Source: Variovorax beijingensis (lineage in GTDB: Bacteria; Pseudomonadota; Gammaproteobacteria; Burkholderiales; Burkholderiaceae_C). From it: a DNA stretch of 64,000 nt. A program made the translations under genes and the position numbers. Under the pieces are notes generated by a model that was given only the letters and a program-made list of their open reading frames with translations, ran no database searches and was not told the DNA's origin. Shown one piece after another: positions 39,932 to 48,695 of this stretch (position 1 is its first letter; each line of letters starts with the position of its first letter). The stretch covers positions 43,852-107,851 of the forward strand of contig NZ_RXFQ01000022.1 in assembly GCF_003951285.1 (NCBI RefSeq). Direction: 5' to 3'.

Positions 39932-41227
39932 TCAGTCGAGCCCGTCGAAGTCCGCGTCGTCGGGACCGATGTGCGCGGGCGAGCGCCAGCTCGCATCGCG
40001 CATCGAGCGCGCGACCTGCTGCTCCACGCCCATCAGCACCGCGAAGATCGCCATGCGCACCGGGATGCCGTTGTCGGTCTGCCGGAAGATCGCCAGCCGC
40101 GGATCGTGGTTGAGGTCCACGCTCAGGTCGTTCGCGCCGGGGCGTCCGTCGCGCGGCAGGGGGTGCATCAGGATGGTGTCGGGCTTGCAGGCCGCATCCA
40201 CCAGGGCCTTGCACACCTGGAACTCGGGCGTGTAGCCCTCCAGCGTTTCTCCGTTCGCGAACCGCTCCTTCTGCACGCGCGTGGCGTAGACCACGTCGGC
40301 GCCGCGCAGCCCCTGCGCCAGCGAGGAGGTCTGCTCGACGACATGGCCGTTGCGCGCGACCAGCTCGACCAGGTAGGCCGGCATCTCCAGCGAGGGCGGC
40401 GCAATCAGCGTGAACTTCAGCCCGCGGTAGAGCGCCAGCAGGCGGATCAGCGAATGCACCGTGCGGCCGTACTTGAGGTCGCCGACCATCGCCACGTGCG
40501 TGCCGTCGACCAGCTTGCCCATGCGCGAGAACTCGCGCTGGATGGTGTACAGGTCGAGGATGGCCTGGCTCGGGTGCTCGCCGGGACCGTCGCCGGCGTT
40601 GATGACCGGGATGTTGGTGGCGCGCGCGAACTCGGCCACCGAGCCCTGCTCGGGATGGCGCACCACCAGCGCGTCGACATAGCCGCTCATCACGCGGCTG
40701 GTGTCGTAGATCGACTCGCCCTTGGCCATCGACGAGAAGGTGAAACCCGTGGTGTCGCACACGGTGCCGCCGAGCCGGCAGAAGGCGGCGCCGAAGCTCA
40801 CGCGCGTGCGCGTGCTGGCCTCGAAGAACAGGCTGCCGAGCACCGCGCCTTCCAGGATGCGCGTGACCTTCTGCCGGCGCGCGATCGGCTGCATCACGTC
40901 GGCCACGTGGAACAGGTCCTCGAGGCTGCCGCGGTCGAACTGCGCGACCGACAGCAGCTGCGGCTTGCCTTCGGCCGCAATGCGCTGGGCGAGCGGGCGC
41001 TGCCCTGCGCCCACCGGGCCGGCGCCGGTGTCGAGCGCCTCGCGCTGAAGAATCTCGGCAACGAACTTGCCGACCATCTCCGGCATCGCGCGCGACTCGC
41101 TCGAATCGGACGGCAGCAGCCAGGTGTCGAGCGCACGGCGGCGCACGCCCAGCCGCTCCGAGAACGCATCGCGCGTGAGATTGAGGCGGCGCATCGCGTC
41201 GCGCAGGAGGTCTTGCTGTTGGCTCAT
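39932..41227 (-). CDS. pyrB: Aspartate carbamoyltransferase with N-terminal HTH-like extension
   Basis: 431 aa, about 120 longer than E. coli PyrB. Residues about 95-400 are the catalytic domains: FFEASTRTRVSF near 135 (carbamoyl-phosphate site), GDGPGEHPSQAILDLYT near 220, GDLKYGRTVHSL near 250, HPLPRDGRPG near 362. Residues 1-60 (LRDAMRRLNLTRDAFSERLG, then VRRRALDTWLLPS) look like a helix-turn-helix. PyrI is not nearby. A palindrome sits immediately upstream of the start, so the extension could bind it; that is an inference. It catalyses the committed step of pyrimidine synthesis, or serves a paralogous role here. Confidence 0.85.
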   Translation of the reverse strand: MSQQQDLLRDAMRRLNLTRDAFSERLGVRRRALDTWLLPSDSSESRAMPEMVGKFVAEILQREALDTGAGPVGAGQRPLAQRIAAEGKPQLLSVAQFDRGSLEDLFHVADVMQPIARRQKVTRILEGAVLGSLFFEASTRTRVSFGAAFCRLGGTVCDTTGFTFSSMAKGESIYDTSRVMSGYVDALVVRHPEQGSVAEFARATNIPVINAGDGPGEHPSQAILDLYTIQREFSRMGKLVDGTHVAMVGDLKYGRTVHSLIRLLALYRGLKFTLIAPPSLEMPAYLVELVARNGHVVEQTSSLAQGLRGADVVYATRVQKERFANGETLEGYTPEFQVCKALVDAACKPDTILMHPLPRDGRPGANDLSVDLNHDPRLAIFRQTDNGIPVRMAIFAVLMGVEQQVARSMRDASWRSPAHIGPDDADFDGLD

Positions 41228-41233
41228 GCGTTG

Positions 41234-41285
41234 AATATACGCTATGCGCACAAAACCTTGAAGAAAAATACTCAATGCGTATATT
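41234..41285. promoter_or_regulatory. Inverted repeat AATATACGC/GCGTATATT upstream of pyrB-like gene
   Basis: Perfect nine-base arms at 41234-41242 and 41277-41285, separated by 34 AT-rich bases. They start seven bases before the ATG and are the only AT-rich DNA in this part of the window, so the region is also the likely promoter. Confidence 0.55.
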
Positions 41286-41303
41286 TTGACCGAGCCATGC
41301 CGA

Positions 41304-42917
41304 TCACTTGCCCTCCAGCACCAGCGCCGCCCCCTTCTCCGCGATCATGATCGACGCGGCATTGGTGTTGGTCGACACCATGGCCGGCATCACGGCGGCG
41401 TCGATCACGCGCAGCCGCTCGATGCCGCGCACGCGCAGCTGCGGGTCCACCACCGAGAGCGCGTCGCCGCCCATGCGGCAGGTGCCCGCGGGATGGAACA
41501 CGGTGCCGCCCTTGTGGCGCGCGAAGGCCTCGAGCGCGGCGTCGTCGGCCGCATCGCGCCCGGGTAGGTATTCCTCGTCCGTGACCAGGTCGCGGAAGGC
41601 CGGCTGGCGGTAGATCTCGCGCAGCATCCTGAGGCCCGCCACCAGCACCTTGGCATCGTGCGGATCGCTCAGGTAGTTGGAGACGATGCGCGGCGGCGCC
41701 AGCGGATCGGCCGAGCGGATCTGCACCGTACCGCGCGACAGCGGCCGGCACTGGGTGGCCGAGGCCGAGAAGCCCGAGAAGCGGTGCAGCGGATCGCCGG
41801 GCTTGTCGACCGACAGCGGCATCACGTTGAACAGCACGTCGGGGCGGCCGCCCTCGGCATGCGGGCTGCAGACCATGCCGCCGACCTGTCCCGCGCCCAC
41901 CGTGAGCGGGCCCCGCTGGCGGAACAGCCACTGCGCGCCCATGGCGGCCAGGGCGAGCGGATTGCGCACCTGGTCGTTCAGCGACATGCGCTTCTTCAGC
42001 TTGACGATCACCCGCGCCTGGTAGTGGTCCTGCAGGTTCTCGCCGACCTGCGGCGCATCGGCATGCACGGCGATGCCGTGGCCGCGCAGCAGGCCGGCCG
42101 CGCCCACGCCCGACAGCTGCAGCAGCTGCGGCGACTGCAGCGCGCCGGCGGCCAGCAGCACCTCGGCGTCCGCGCGCGCGCTGCGCAGCTCGCCGTCCCG
42201 CAGCCATTCCACGCCGACCGCACGGCCCTGCTCGATCAGCACCCGCGTCACGTGCACGCCGGTCAGCACCGTGAGGTTCGCGCGGTTGCGCACCGGGGCC
42301 AGGAAGGCCGTGGCCGCATCGCAGCGCCAGTGGCCGCGCAGCGTCAGCTGGTAGGCGCCCAGGCCCTCGGTGCGCGCGCCGTTGAAGTCCGGGTTGCGGC
42401 CGTGGCCGGCCTGCACGCCCGCCTCGATCCACGCGGCGCAGTAGGGATGTTCGTTGCGCAGGTCCGAGACGCACAGCTCGCCCGAGCCGCCGTGGTATTC
42501 GCTCTCGCCGCCCTGGTAGCGCTCGGACTTCTTGAAGTACGGCAGCACCTCGCGAAAGCTCCAGCCCCCGGCGCCCGCCACGGCGGCCCAGTCGTCGAAG
42601 TCGGCATGCTGGCCGCGGATGTACAGGAGCCCGTTGATGGCGCTGGAGCCGCCCAGCACCTTGCCGCGCGGCCAGACGATGGCGCGGTTGCCCGTGGCCT
42701 CCTGCGGCTCCACGGCAAACTGCCACGAATAGCGCGGGTCGTAGATGGTGCGGAAGTAGCCGATCGGCATGCGCAGCCAGAAGGCGCCGCCCTCGCCGCC
42801 CGCCTCGAGCACCAGCACGCGGCAGCGCGCATCGGCGCTCAGGCGGTTGGCCAGCACGCAGCCGGCCGAACCGGCGCCGACGATGATGTAGTCGTAGCCG
42901 CCGGCGCCCGCCGTCAT
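41304..42917 (-). CDS. GMC family FAD-dependent oxidoreductase (choline dehydrogenase-like)
   Basis: 537 aa. FAD-binding YIIVGAGSAGCVLANRL near residue 9, GMC signature WPRGKVLGGSSAINGLLYIRG near 84, and the C-terminal catalytic region HPAGTCRMG near 470 with NTNAASIMIAEKGA. It oxidises an alcohol to the aldehyde or acid. It overlaps the solute-binding protein gene upstream by four bases, so its substrate is probably what the ABC transporter imports. Confidence 0.88.
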   Translation of the reverse strand: MTAGAGGYDYIIVGAGSAGCVLANRLSADARCRVLVLEAGGEGGAFWLRMPIGYFRTIYDPRYSWQFAVEPQEATGNRAIVWPRGKVLGGSSAINGLLYIRGQHADFDDWAAVAGAGGWSFREVLPYFKKSERYQGGESEYHGGSGELCVSDLRNEHPYCAAWIEAGVQAGHGRNPDFNGARTEGLGAYQLTLRGHWRCDAATAFLAPVRNRANLTVLTGVHVTRVLIEQGRAVGVEWLRDGELRSARADAEVLLAAGALQSPQLLQLSGVGAAGLLRGHGIAVHADAPQVGENLQDHYQARVIVKLKKRMSLNDQVRNPLALAAMGAQWLFRQRGPLTVGAGQVGGMVCSPHAEGGRPDVLFNVMPLSVDKPGDPLHRFSGFSASATQCRPLSRGTVQIRSADPLAPPRIVSNYLSDPHDAKVLVAGLRMLREIYRQPAFRDLVTDEEYLPGRDAADDAALEAFARHKGGTVFHPAGTCRMGGDALSVVDPQLRVRGIERLRVIDAAVMPAMVSTNTNAASIMIAEKGAALVLEGK

Positions 42918-43915
42918 GCCTTGACGGTCTCCAGGAACGGCTTGGCGTCGAAGTACTGCTCGGCCTTCAGTGCGCCCTGGATGTTGGCGTTGGCAACGAA
43001 GAAGTCCGTCACCTGCTGCAGCCACTTGGCGACCGTGCCGTCCTGGTAGCGCGTGCGCCATTCGGCGTTGGTGTAGTACTTGGAGGCCTTGAACTGCTCC
43101 TTGAAGTCGGCCAGCGGCACCTCCTTGTACTGGGTCTTCTGCAGCATCTCGGCCGCCGCGTCGGGCTTGCCGGTGACCACGTCGTTGACCTCGGCCCATG
43201 CGGCGATCAGCCTGGTGATGACCGCGCGGTTCTTGTCGTAGTAGTCGTTGCGCGCGGCCCAGCCGCCCATGATGGCGGCCTCGGGGAAGAAGGCCGAGGC
43301 GTCGATCAGCTTGCGCGCGCCCGGCAGCTTCTGGCGGATCACCGAATCGAAGGGCACCCACAGCGCCACCGCCGGCACCGCGCCGGAGATGAAGGACGTG
43401 ACGGCCTCGGTCATGCGCTGGTTGACCAGCTTCACGTCCTTGGCCGGGTCCAGGTTGCCCGAGCGCAGCGCGCGATCGAGGAACACGTGCGCCGTGGTGC
43501 CCGTGGTGGTGGAGATCTGCTTGCCCTTGAGGTCGGCCACCGTCTTGATGCCGGCGTCCTCGCGCACCCACAGCTGGGCCGTCGCGTACTCGATGTTGTT
43601 CATCAGGAACACCTTGCCCTGGCCGCGCGCCGGAAAGTTGGACACCACGGCACCGGTGGACAGCATGTCCAGGCTGCCGCCGATCATGGCCTGGAACAGC
43701 TCCAGGCCGGTGGTGAACTGGATCATCTCCAGTTCGAGCCCCTGCTTCGCAAAGGCGCCGCTCTCCTGCCCGAGCCAGATGTGGCCGTCCACGGCCGGGG
43801 TGTGCAGGTAGCCCACCTTGACCTTGGTCCGCGCCTGGGCGAAGGCGTGCATGCCGCCGGCCAGCGCGGCCGCGCCGGCGGTGGCCTGGATCAGTTGTCT
43901 GCGTCGAAGGGCCAT
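42914..43915 (-). CDS. ABC transporter substrate-binding protein (NitT/TauT/SsuA type)
   Basis: 333 aa. Signal region RRRQLIQATAGAAALAGGMHAFA with a twin arginine, then KVGYLHTPAVDGHIWLGQESGAFAKQGLELE, the start of an NMT1/SsuA-like domain. LKGKQISTTTGTTAHVFLDRAL near residue 130 lines the ligand pocket. It delivers a small organic anion or alcohol to the permease. The ATPase gene lies 48 bases upstream. Confidence 0.88.
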   Translation of the reverse strand: MALRRRQLIQATAGAAALAGGMHAFAQARTKVKVGYLHTPAVDGHIWLGQESGAFAKQGLELEMIQFTTGLELFQAMIGGSLDMLSTGAVVSNFPARGQGKVFLMNNIEYATAQLWVREDAGIKTVADLKGKQISTTTGTTAHVFLDRALRSGNLDPAKDVKLVNQRMTEAVTSFISGAVPAVALWVPFDSVIRQKLPGARKLIDASAFFPEAAIMGGWAARNDYYDKNRAVITRLIAAWAEVNDVVTGKPDAAAEMLQKTQYKEVPLADFKEQFKASKYYTNAEWRTRYQDGTVAKWLQQVTDFFVANANIQGALKAEQYFDAKPFLETVKA

Positions 43916-43963
43916 GGTGTGTCTCCTGTGGCGGGGTGGTGAAAGCGGCGGAAAGCGAAAGGT

Positions 43964-44779
43964 CTAGTCCGACATGCGCACGGCTTGCTTCGCCTGCGCG
44001 GCGTATTCCTGCATGACGAGGTCGCGGATGTGGGCGCGCAGCTCGGCGAAGCGCGGCGCCTCGTGCAGGTTCTCCGCGCGCGGGTAGCCGAAGGGAATGT
44101 CGATCACGGTGCGGATGCGCGCCGGCCGCGCGGTGACCACGACGATGCGCGACGACAGGTAGATCGCCTCCTCCACCGAGTGCGTGATCAGCATCACGGT
44201 CTTGCCGTCGCTTTGCAGGACCTGCAGCAGCAGGTCCTGCATGGCCGAGCGGGTCTGCGCGTCGAGCGCGCCGAAGGGCTCGTCCATCAGCAGGAACTCG
44301 GGCCGCACCGCGTAGGCCCGCGCGATCGCCAGCCGCTGGCGCATGCCGCCCGACAGGTGCTTGGGAAAATGCCCGGCGAAGTCCGACAGCCCCATCAGCT
44401 GCATGTAGCGCTGCACGATCTCCTCGCGCTCGCCGGCGGGCACGCGGCTCGCGGAGAGCTTCAGGCCGAACTCGATGTTCTGCCGCACCGTGAGCCACGG
44501 GAACACGCCGTACTCCTGGAAGATCACGCCGCGGTCGGGCCCGGGCGCGGCCACCGGCTTGCCATCGAGCAGCACCTGCCCGCTGGTGGGTTGGACGAAG
44601 CCGCCGACGATGTTCATCATCGTCGTCTTGCCGCAGCCCGACGGGCCGATGATCGAGACGAACTCGCCGTTGCGGATGTCGAACGACACGTCGTCGAGCA
44701 CGCGCATGGGGCCCTGCTCGGTCGGAAAATCCACCGACACGTGGTCGAAGCTGATGCGGACGGGTTGCTGTGGCGTCAT
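43964..44779 (-). CDS. ABC transporter ATP-binding protein (NitT/TauT type)
   Basis: 271 aa with all ATPase motifs: Walker A GPSGCGKTT near residue 44, Q-loop QEYGVFPW, signature LSGGMRQR near 145, Walker B FLLMDEPFGALD near 165, H-loop THSVEEA near 200. It powers the importer formed with the adjacent permease and binding protein. Confidence 0.92.
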   Translation of the reverse strand: MTPQQPVRISFDHVSVDFPTEQGPMRVLDDVSFDIRNGEFVSIIGPSGCGKTTMMNIVGGFVQPTSGQVLLDGKPVAAPGPDRGVIFQEYGVFPWLTVRQNIEFGLKLSASRVPAGEREEIVQRYMQLMGLSDFAGHFPKHLSGGMRQRLAIARAYAVRPEFLLMDEPFGALDAQTRSAMQDLLLQVLQSDGKTVMLITHSVEEAIYLSSRIVVVTARPARIRTVIDIPFGYPRAENLHEAPRFAELRAHIRDLVMQEYAAQAKQAVRMSD

Positions 44780-44796
44780 GGCGAAGCGGCCCTCCT

Positions 44797-45567
44797 TCAG
44801 GCAATGCGGTCCTGCCAGGCCACCAGCCGGCGCGTGGCCAGGCGCAGCAGCAGGTCCATGACCAGTGCGATCACGCCGATGCAGATGATGCCGACGTAGA
44901 TGATGTCGAGCTGGAAGAACGACGAGGCGTTCTGGATCAGCGCCCCCAGGCCCTGCTGCGCCGCGATCAGCTCGGACGCAACCAGCGTGGCCCACGCCAC
45001 GCCGAGCGCCACGCGCACCGCCGTGAGGATGTGCGGGATGGTGAGCGGCACGATCACCTTGGCGAAGATCTCCACGTCGCTGGCGCCCAGCGTGCGCGCC
45101 ACCTTGATGTAGATCGGGCTGATCTGCGCGATGCCCTCGTACATCACGATCACGCCCGCGAAGAACGACGCATAGAAAAGGATCGCGGTCTTGGCCGCTT
45201 CGCCGATGCCGAAGTACACGATCACCAGCGGGATCAGCGCAATCGGCGGCAGCGCGCGGAAGAAGTTGATGACCGGATCCATGAAGCTGCGCAGGCCGCG
45301 GTACCAGCCGAGGCAGAAGCCCACCGGCACCGCCAGCGACACGCCCAGCGCGACGCCGATGAAGACACGCTGCGTCGACATGTAGATGTCTTCCCAGAGC
45401 CTGCCGCGCGACAGCTCGATGAACTTGGCCAGCACCATGTGCGGCGCCGGCACCAGCGCGGGATTGACCAGGCCGCTCGCGCGGATGGCGTACCAGAGCG
45501 CCAGGATCAACAGCCACGGCGCCACCATCAGCAGCGCGCGCGTCAGCGGGGAAGAGGAGCTTCTCAT
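44797..45567 (-). CDS. ABC transporter permease (NitT/TauT type)
   Basis: 256 aa with about six transmembrane helices. The EAA loop that contacts the ATPase is YEGIAQISPIYIKVARTLGAS near residue 140. First gene of the transporter operon, divergent from the GntR regulator, with 93 bases between starts. Confidence 0.9.
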   Translation of the reverse strand: MRSSSSPLTRALLMVAPWLLILALWYAIRASGLVNPALVPAPHMVLAKFIELSRGRLWEDIYMSTQRVFIGVALGVSLAVPVGFCLGWYRGLRSFMDPVINFFRALPPIALIPLVIVYFGIGEAAKTAILFYASFFAGVIVMYEGIAQISPIYIKVARTLGASDVEIFAKVIVPLTIPHILTAVRVALGVAWATLVASELIAAQQGLGALIQNASSFFQLDIIYVGIICIGVIALVMDLLLRLATRRLVAWQDRIA

Positions 45568-45660
45568 CGGCGGTTTGTCTCTCGTTGGCGGACTGGAGTC
45601 CGTAGGCTTTTGCCTCTATCAATCTGTCATACTATAGACCATACGTTTGATCGATAAAAC

Positions 45661-46386
45661 ATGTCTTCCAAGTTTCTCGACAGTCCGATGCCGCGCTACC
45701 ACCAGCTGGCGGACCTGCTGCGCCAGCGCATCGCGCGCGGCATCTGGCCGCGCGAGCACCGGCTGCCCTCGCTCGAGGAGCTGACGGCGGAGTTCGGCGT
45801 GGCGCGCGTCACGGTGCGCCAGGCGATCGACCTGCTCGCGCGCGAGGGCCTGGTGTCGCCGCAGCAGGGCCGCGGGACCTTTGTCACCGGCCTGCCCAAC
45901 CGCGACCGCTTCATCAGCGTGGTCACCAGCCTGGATGAGCTGGCGCGCGTCTACGAGGACACGCAGCCGAAGATCATGAACATCGACGAGGCCGCGACCT
46001 CCCCGCCGCTGGCGCCGGGCGAAGGCCAGCCGGCGCCGCGCTACGCCTTCATGCGCCGCGTGCACTTTCGCGACGGCCGCGCCTACTGCGTCATCAACAT
46101 CTACCTGGACGAGCGCATCTTCCGCAAGGCACCCGAGAAGTTCCGCACCAAGACCGTGATCCCGCTGCTGATCGCGATGAAGAGCGTGAAGATCGCCCAG
46201 GCGCACCAGGTGCTGACCATCGGCACGGCCGACATGGAGGTGGCCGGGCTGCTGGAGCTGCCGATGAATGCGCCCGTGGCCGAGGTGCGCCGCATCTTCA
46301 AGGACGCGGAGGACACCGTGATCTACCTGGCCGACGTCAGCTACCGCGGCGATGCCATCCGCGTCGAAATGAACCTCAAACCATGA
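45661..46386 (+). CDS. GntR family regulator with UTRA domain
   Basis: 241 aa. The N-terminal winged helix (YHQLADLLRQRIARGIWPRE, then EFGVARVTVRQAIDLLAREG) and the C-terminal UTRA effector domain (residues about 95-235, ending FKDAEDTVIYLADVSYRGD) define the HutC subfamily. It is divergent from the transporter operon and overlaps the enolase-superfamily gene by four bases, so it probably controls both. Confidence 0.9.
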   Translation: MSSKFLDSPMPRYHQLADLLRQRIARGIWPREHRLPSLEELTAEFGVARVTVRQAIDLLAREGLVSPQQGRGTFVTGLPNRDRFISVVTSLDELARVYEDTQPKIMNIDEAATSPPLAPGEGQPAPRYAFMRRVHFRDGRAYCVINIYLDERIFRKAPEKFRTKTVIPLLIAMKSVKIAQAHQVLTIGTADMEVAGLLELPMNAPVAEVRRIFKDAEDTVIYLADVSYRGDAIRVEMNLKP

Positions 46387-47528
46387 AGCCGCTGCCCCTC
46401 TCGCCCGTGCACGCCGCGCGCATCGAGGCCTTCGTGTTCCGCTGCCCGATCGCCACGCCCGTGCGCACCTCGTTCGGCACCATGCACGACCGGCCGGCCG
46501 TCTTCGTGCGGGTGGAAGACCACGACGGCGCCACCGGCTGGGGCGAGATCTGGTGCAACTTTCCTTCCTGCGGCGCGGAGCACCGCGCGAAGCTCGTCGA
46601 CACCGTGATGGCGCCGCTGCTGGCGAGCCGCGCCTTCGACGGCCCCGCCGAAGCCTCCGACTGGCTGACGCAGCGCACCGCCGTGCTCGCGATCCAGTCG
46701 GGCGAGCCGGGCCCGATGGCGCAGGTGATCGCGGGCATCGACCTGGCGCTGTGGGACCTGTGCGCGCGCCGCGCCGGCCAGCCGCTGTGGCGCTACCTGG
46801 GCGGCGCGCAGGGCGGCGTGGGCGTCTATGCCAGCGGCATCAATCCCGACCGTCCGCAGGACCTGGCCGCGGCGCGGCTGGCCGAAGGCTACCGCGCGTT
46901 CAAGCTCAAGATCGGCTTCGGCCGCGAACGCGATCTTGCGAACCTGGCAGCCATGCGCGAGGTGCTGGGCCCCGACCTGCCGCTCATGACCGACGCCAAC
47001 CAGGCCTGGAGCCTCGACGAGGCCCGCAGCATGGCGCCGCAGCTGGAAGCCTTCAACCTCGGATGGCTCGAGGAGCCGCTGCGCGCCGACCGGCCATGGC
47101 ATGAGTGGCAGCAGCTGTCGCAGGCCACGGGCATTCCGCTCGCGGCCGGAGAGAACATCGCAGGCCCGGCGGCCTTCGATGCCGCCATTGCGCAAGGCGT
47201 GCTCTCCGTGCTGCAGCCCGACAGCGCCAAGTGGGGCGGCATCTCGGGCTGCTGGCCCGTGATCGCGCGCGCCCAGGCCGCAGGCCTGCGCTACTGTCCG
47301 CACTATCTGGGCGGCGGCATCGGCCTGCTGCATTCGGCCCACCTGCTGGCCGCGGCCGGCGGCAGCGGCATCCTCGAGATCGACGCCAACCCCAACCCGC
47401 TGCGCACCGCGCTTGCGCCGGCGCTGTCGCGCGTGATGGAAGGACGCTGCAGCCTGGGCGAGCAGCCGGGCATCGGCGTGGAGCCCGACCTCGGCGCGGT
47501 GGCGCAGCTGGCCGCGGCGGGCTGCTGA
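46383..47528 (+). CDS. Mandelate racemase/muconate lactonizing enzyme family protein
   Basis: 381 aa enolase-superfamily protein. KLKIGFG near residue 170 supplies the KxK base; metal ligands are D of MTDANQAW near 202, E of WLEEPLRAD near 228 and E of GENIAG near 255; CPHYLGGG near 305 holds a possible second base. It would dehydrate or epimerise a hydroxy acid. Overlaps the GntR gene (ATGA), so both are co-transcribed. Confidence 0.88.
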   Translation: MKPLPLSPVHAARIEAFVFRCPIATPVRTSFGTMHDRPAVFVRVEDHDGATGWGEIWCNFPSCGAEHRAKLVDTVMAPLLASRAFDGPAEASDWLTQRTAVLAIQSGEPGPMAQVIAGIDLALWDLCARRAGQPLWRYLGGAQGGVGVYASGINPDRPQDLAAARLAEGYRAFKLKIGFGRERDLANLAAMREVLGPDLPLMTDANQAWSLDEARSMAPQLEAFNLGWLEEPLRADRPWHEWQQLSQATGIPLAAGENIAGPAAFDAAIAQGVLSVLQPDSAKWGGISGCWPVIARAQAAGLRYCPHYLGGGIGLLHSAHLLAAAGGSGILEIDANPNPLRTALAPALSRVMEGRCSLGEQPGIGVEPDLGAVAQLAAAGC

Positions 47529-47529
47529 C

Positions 47530-47865
47530 TCAGTCGGTGCGGCTGGCCGGCAGCACGACGGTCATCAGCAGCCTGGCATCTTCCAGCGCGTGCAGGCCGT
47601 GCGGCACGCCGCCCGCCAGGTACATGACCTGGTCGGCCTCGAGCACCCTCGCCTCGCCGCCCAGTTGCACCTCGACCCTGCCGCGCAGGCACTGCAAGCT
47701 CATCGAGGTCGAGACGGCATGCGAGGGCACCTGCTTGCCGGCCGGCAGCACCAGCCACATGAGCTCGATGTCGCGGGCCTTCAGCAGCGCGCAGGTTTCC
47801 GTCGCCTGACCGTCGAGCGCGCCGAGGTTCACGACCTGGCCGGAGGATGCGTGCGTGAGTGCCAT
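47530..47865 (-). CDS. Cupin-domain protein
   Basis: 111 aa single cupin. PAGKQVPSHAVSTSMSLQCLRGRVEV near residue 42 and MYLAGGVPHGLHALEDARLLMTV near 80 give the two cupin motifs with several His/Glu candidates. Possible metal-binding sensor or stress-related protein. Convergent with the enolase-superfamily gene, whose stop is one base away. Confidence 0.8.
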   Translation of the reverse strand: MALTHASSGQVVNLGALDGQATETCALLKARDIELMWLVLPAGKQVPSHAVSTSMSLQCLRGRVEVQLGGEARVLEADQVMYLAGGVPHGLHALEDARLLMTVVLPASRTD

Positions 47866-48032
47866 GCGGGCAGTGTGGCAAGGCGCGCGGGCGCTGTCCA
47901 GAGGGCGGTCCTCCGGCGCAGCGCCTGTCGATTTCGCCGTGGAGACTGGTTTCTGGCTGGCGAACCGGAGGACTGGACATCGGCGTCCGGCGCGTTAAAC
48001 TGTCCATGTTAGCTACTTTGCAGGATCAGGCA

Positions 48033-48296
48033 ATGATCACCGTCACCTCCGTCGAGGCGCAAAACAAGTTTGGGCAGTTGCTGGACACAGCGCAACGCGA
48101 GCCAGTCATCATCACGCGTCACGGGCGGCCCGCGGCCTACATGATCTCGCCTCAAGAGATGAAGGAGTTTCAGGAGGCGCGTGCACGCAGCGGCCAAGGC
48201 AAATCTGCGCGCGACTGGGCCACGGCAAGCGCACAGGCCTGGAATGAGTTCGACACCAAGTTCGGTTCGTTCGCTGACGAGCACTCAACGCTCTGA
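48033..48296 (+). CDS. Hybrid antitoxin: Phd/YefM N-terminus with CcdA-like C-terminal tail
   Basis: 87 aa. Residues 1-50 are Phd/YefM (MITVTSVEAQNKFGQLLDTA, then QREPVIITRHGRPAAYMIS). The last residues, WNEFDTKFGSFADEH, closely match the toxin-binding tail of F-plasmid CcdA, which has NGSFADEN near its end. The next gene encodes a CcdB toxin, four bases away, so the tail fits its partner. An in-frame ATG at 48006 is an alternative start adding nine residues. The antitoxin likely represses its own promoter through the Phd-type domain rather than the ribbon-helix-helix of CcdA. Confidence 0.75.
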   Translation: MITVTSVEAQNKFGQLLDTAQREPVIITRHGRPAAYMISPQEMKEFQEARARSGQGKSARDWATASAQAWNEFDTKFGSFADEHSTL

Positions 48297-48300
48297 ACCA

Positions 48301-48627
48301 GTGGCGCAATTCGACGTTCATCGCAACAAAGGGAGTCAGAAGGAAAGCATCCCCTTTGTGGTGGTCATCCAGTCTGCACGATTCGATGCCTATCGCCGCA
48401 GGGTGGTTGTTCCCTTGGTCTTGCGCCAGCACGCCCCTGGCTCATCGGTTTCCGGCTCCCGGATGAATCCCATCTTCCGCACAGGTGGTGTCGAAGTCGT
48501 CCTCAATCCTTTGCAGGTGGTATCTGTGGCGACCGATCAACTCGGTGCCGTGGTCGACTCTCTTGCGGAGCATGGGCAACAGATCATTGATGCGATGGAC
48601 GAGCTGATGACCAGAGCCTGGGGATAA
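48301..48627 (+). CDS. ccdB: CcdB-family toxin
   Basis: 108 aa from GTG. QFDVHRNKGSQKESIPFVVVIQS at the start, RRRVVVPLVLR near residue 33, MNPIFRTGGVEVVLNPLQVVSV near 56, and a C-terminal ELMTRAWG match the CcdB fold of gyrase poisons. In F-plasmid CcdB the last three residues (WGI) are needed for killing; here the protein ends in WG and the final Ile is missing, so potency cannot be assumed. Follows the hybrid antitoxin. Confidence 0.85.
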   Translation: MAQFDVHRNKGSQKESIPFVVVIQSARFDAYRRRVVVPLVLRQHAPGSSVSGSRMNPIFRTGGVEVVLNPLQVVSVATDQLGAVVDSLAEHGQQIIDAMDELMTRAWG

Positions 48628-48695
48628 AAGGACAATGGACCTTCGAGGAACTTCGGTCACAGGCGACCGACATCGTCGACGGCATCCGCAGGGTT

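Noticed and set aside
45568..45660. Search for a GntR operator between permease and GntR genes
   Set aside because: Only weak partial symmetries (ATCAA/TTGAT) were found, not enough to list as a site.
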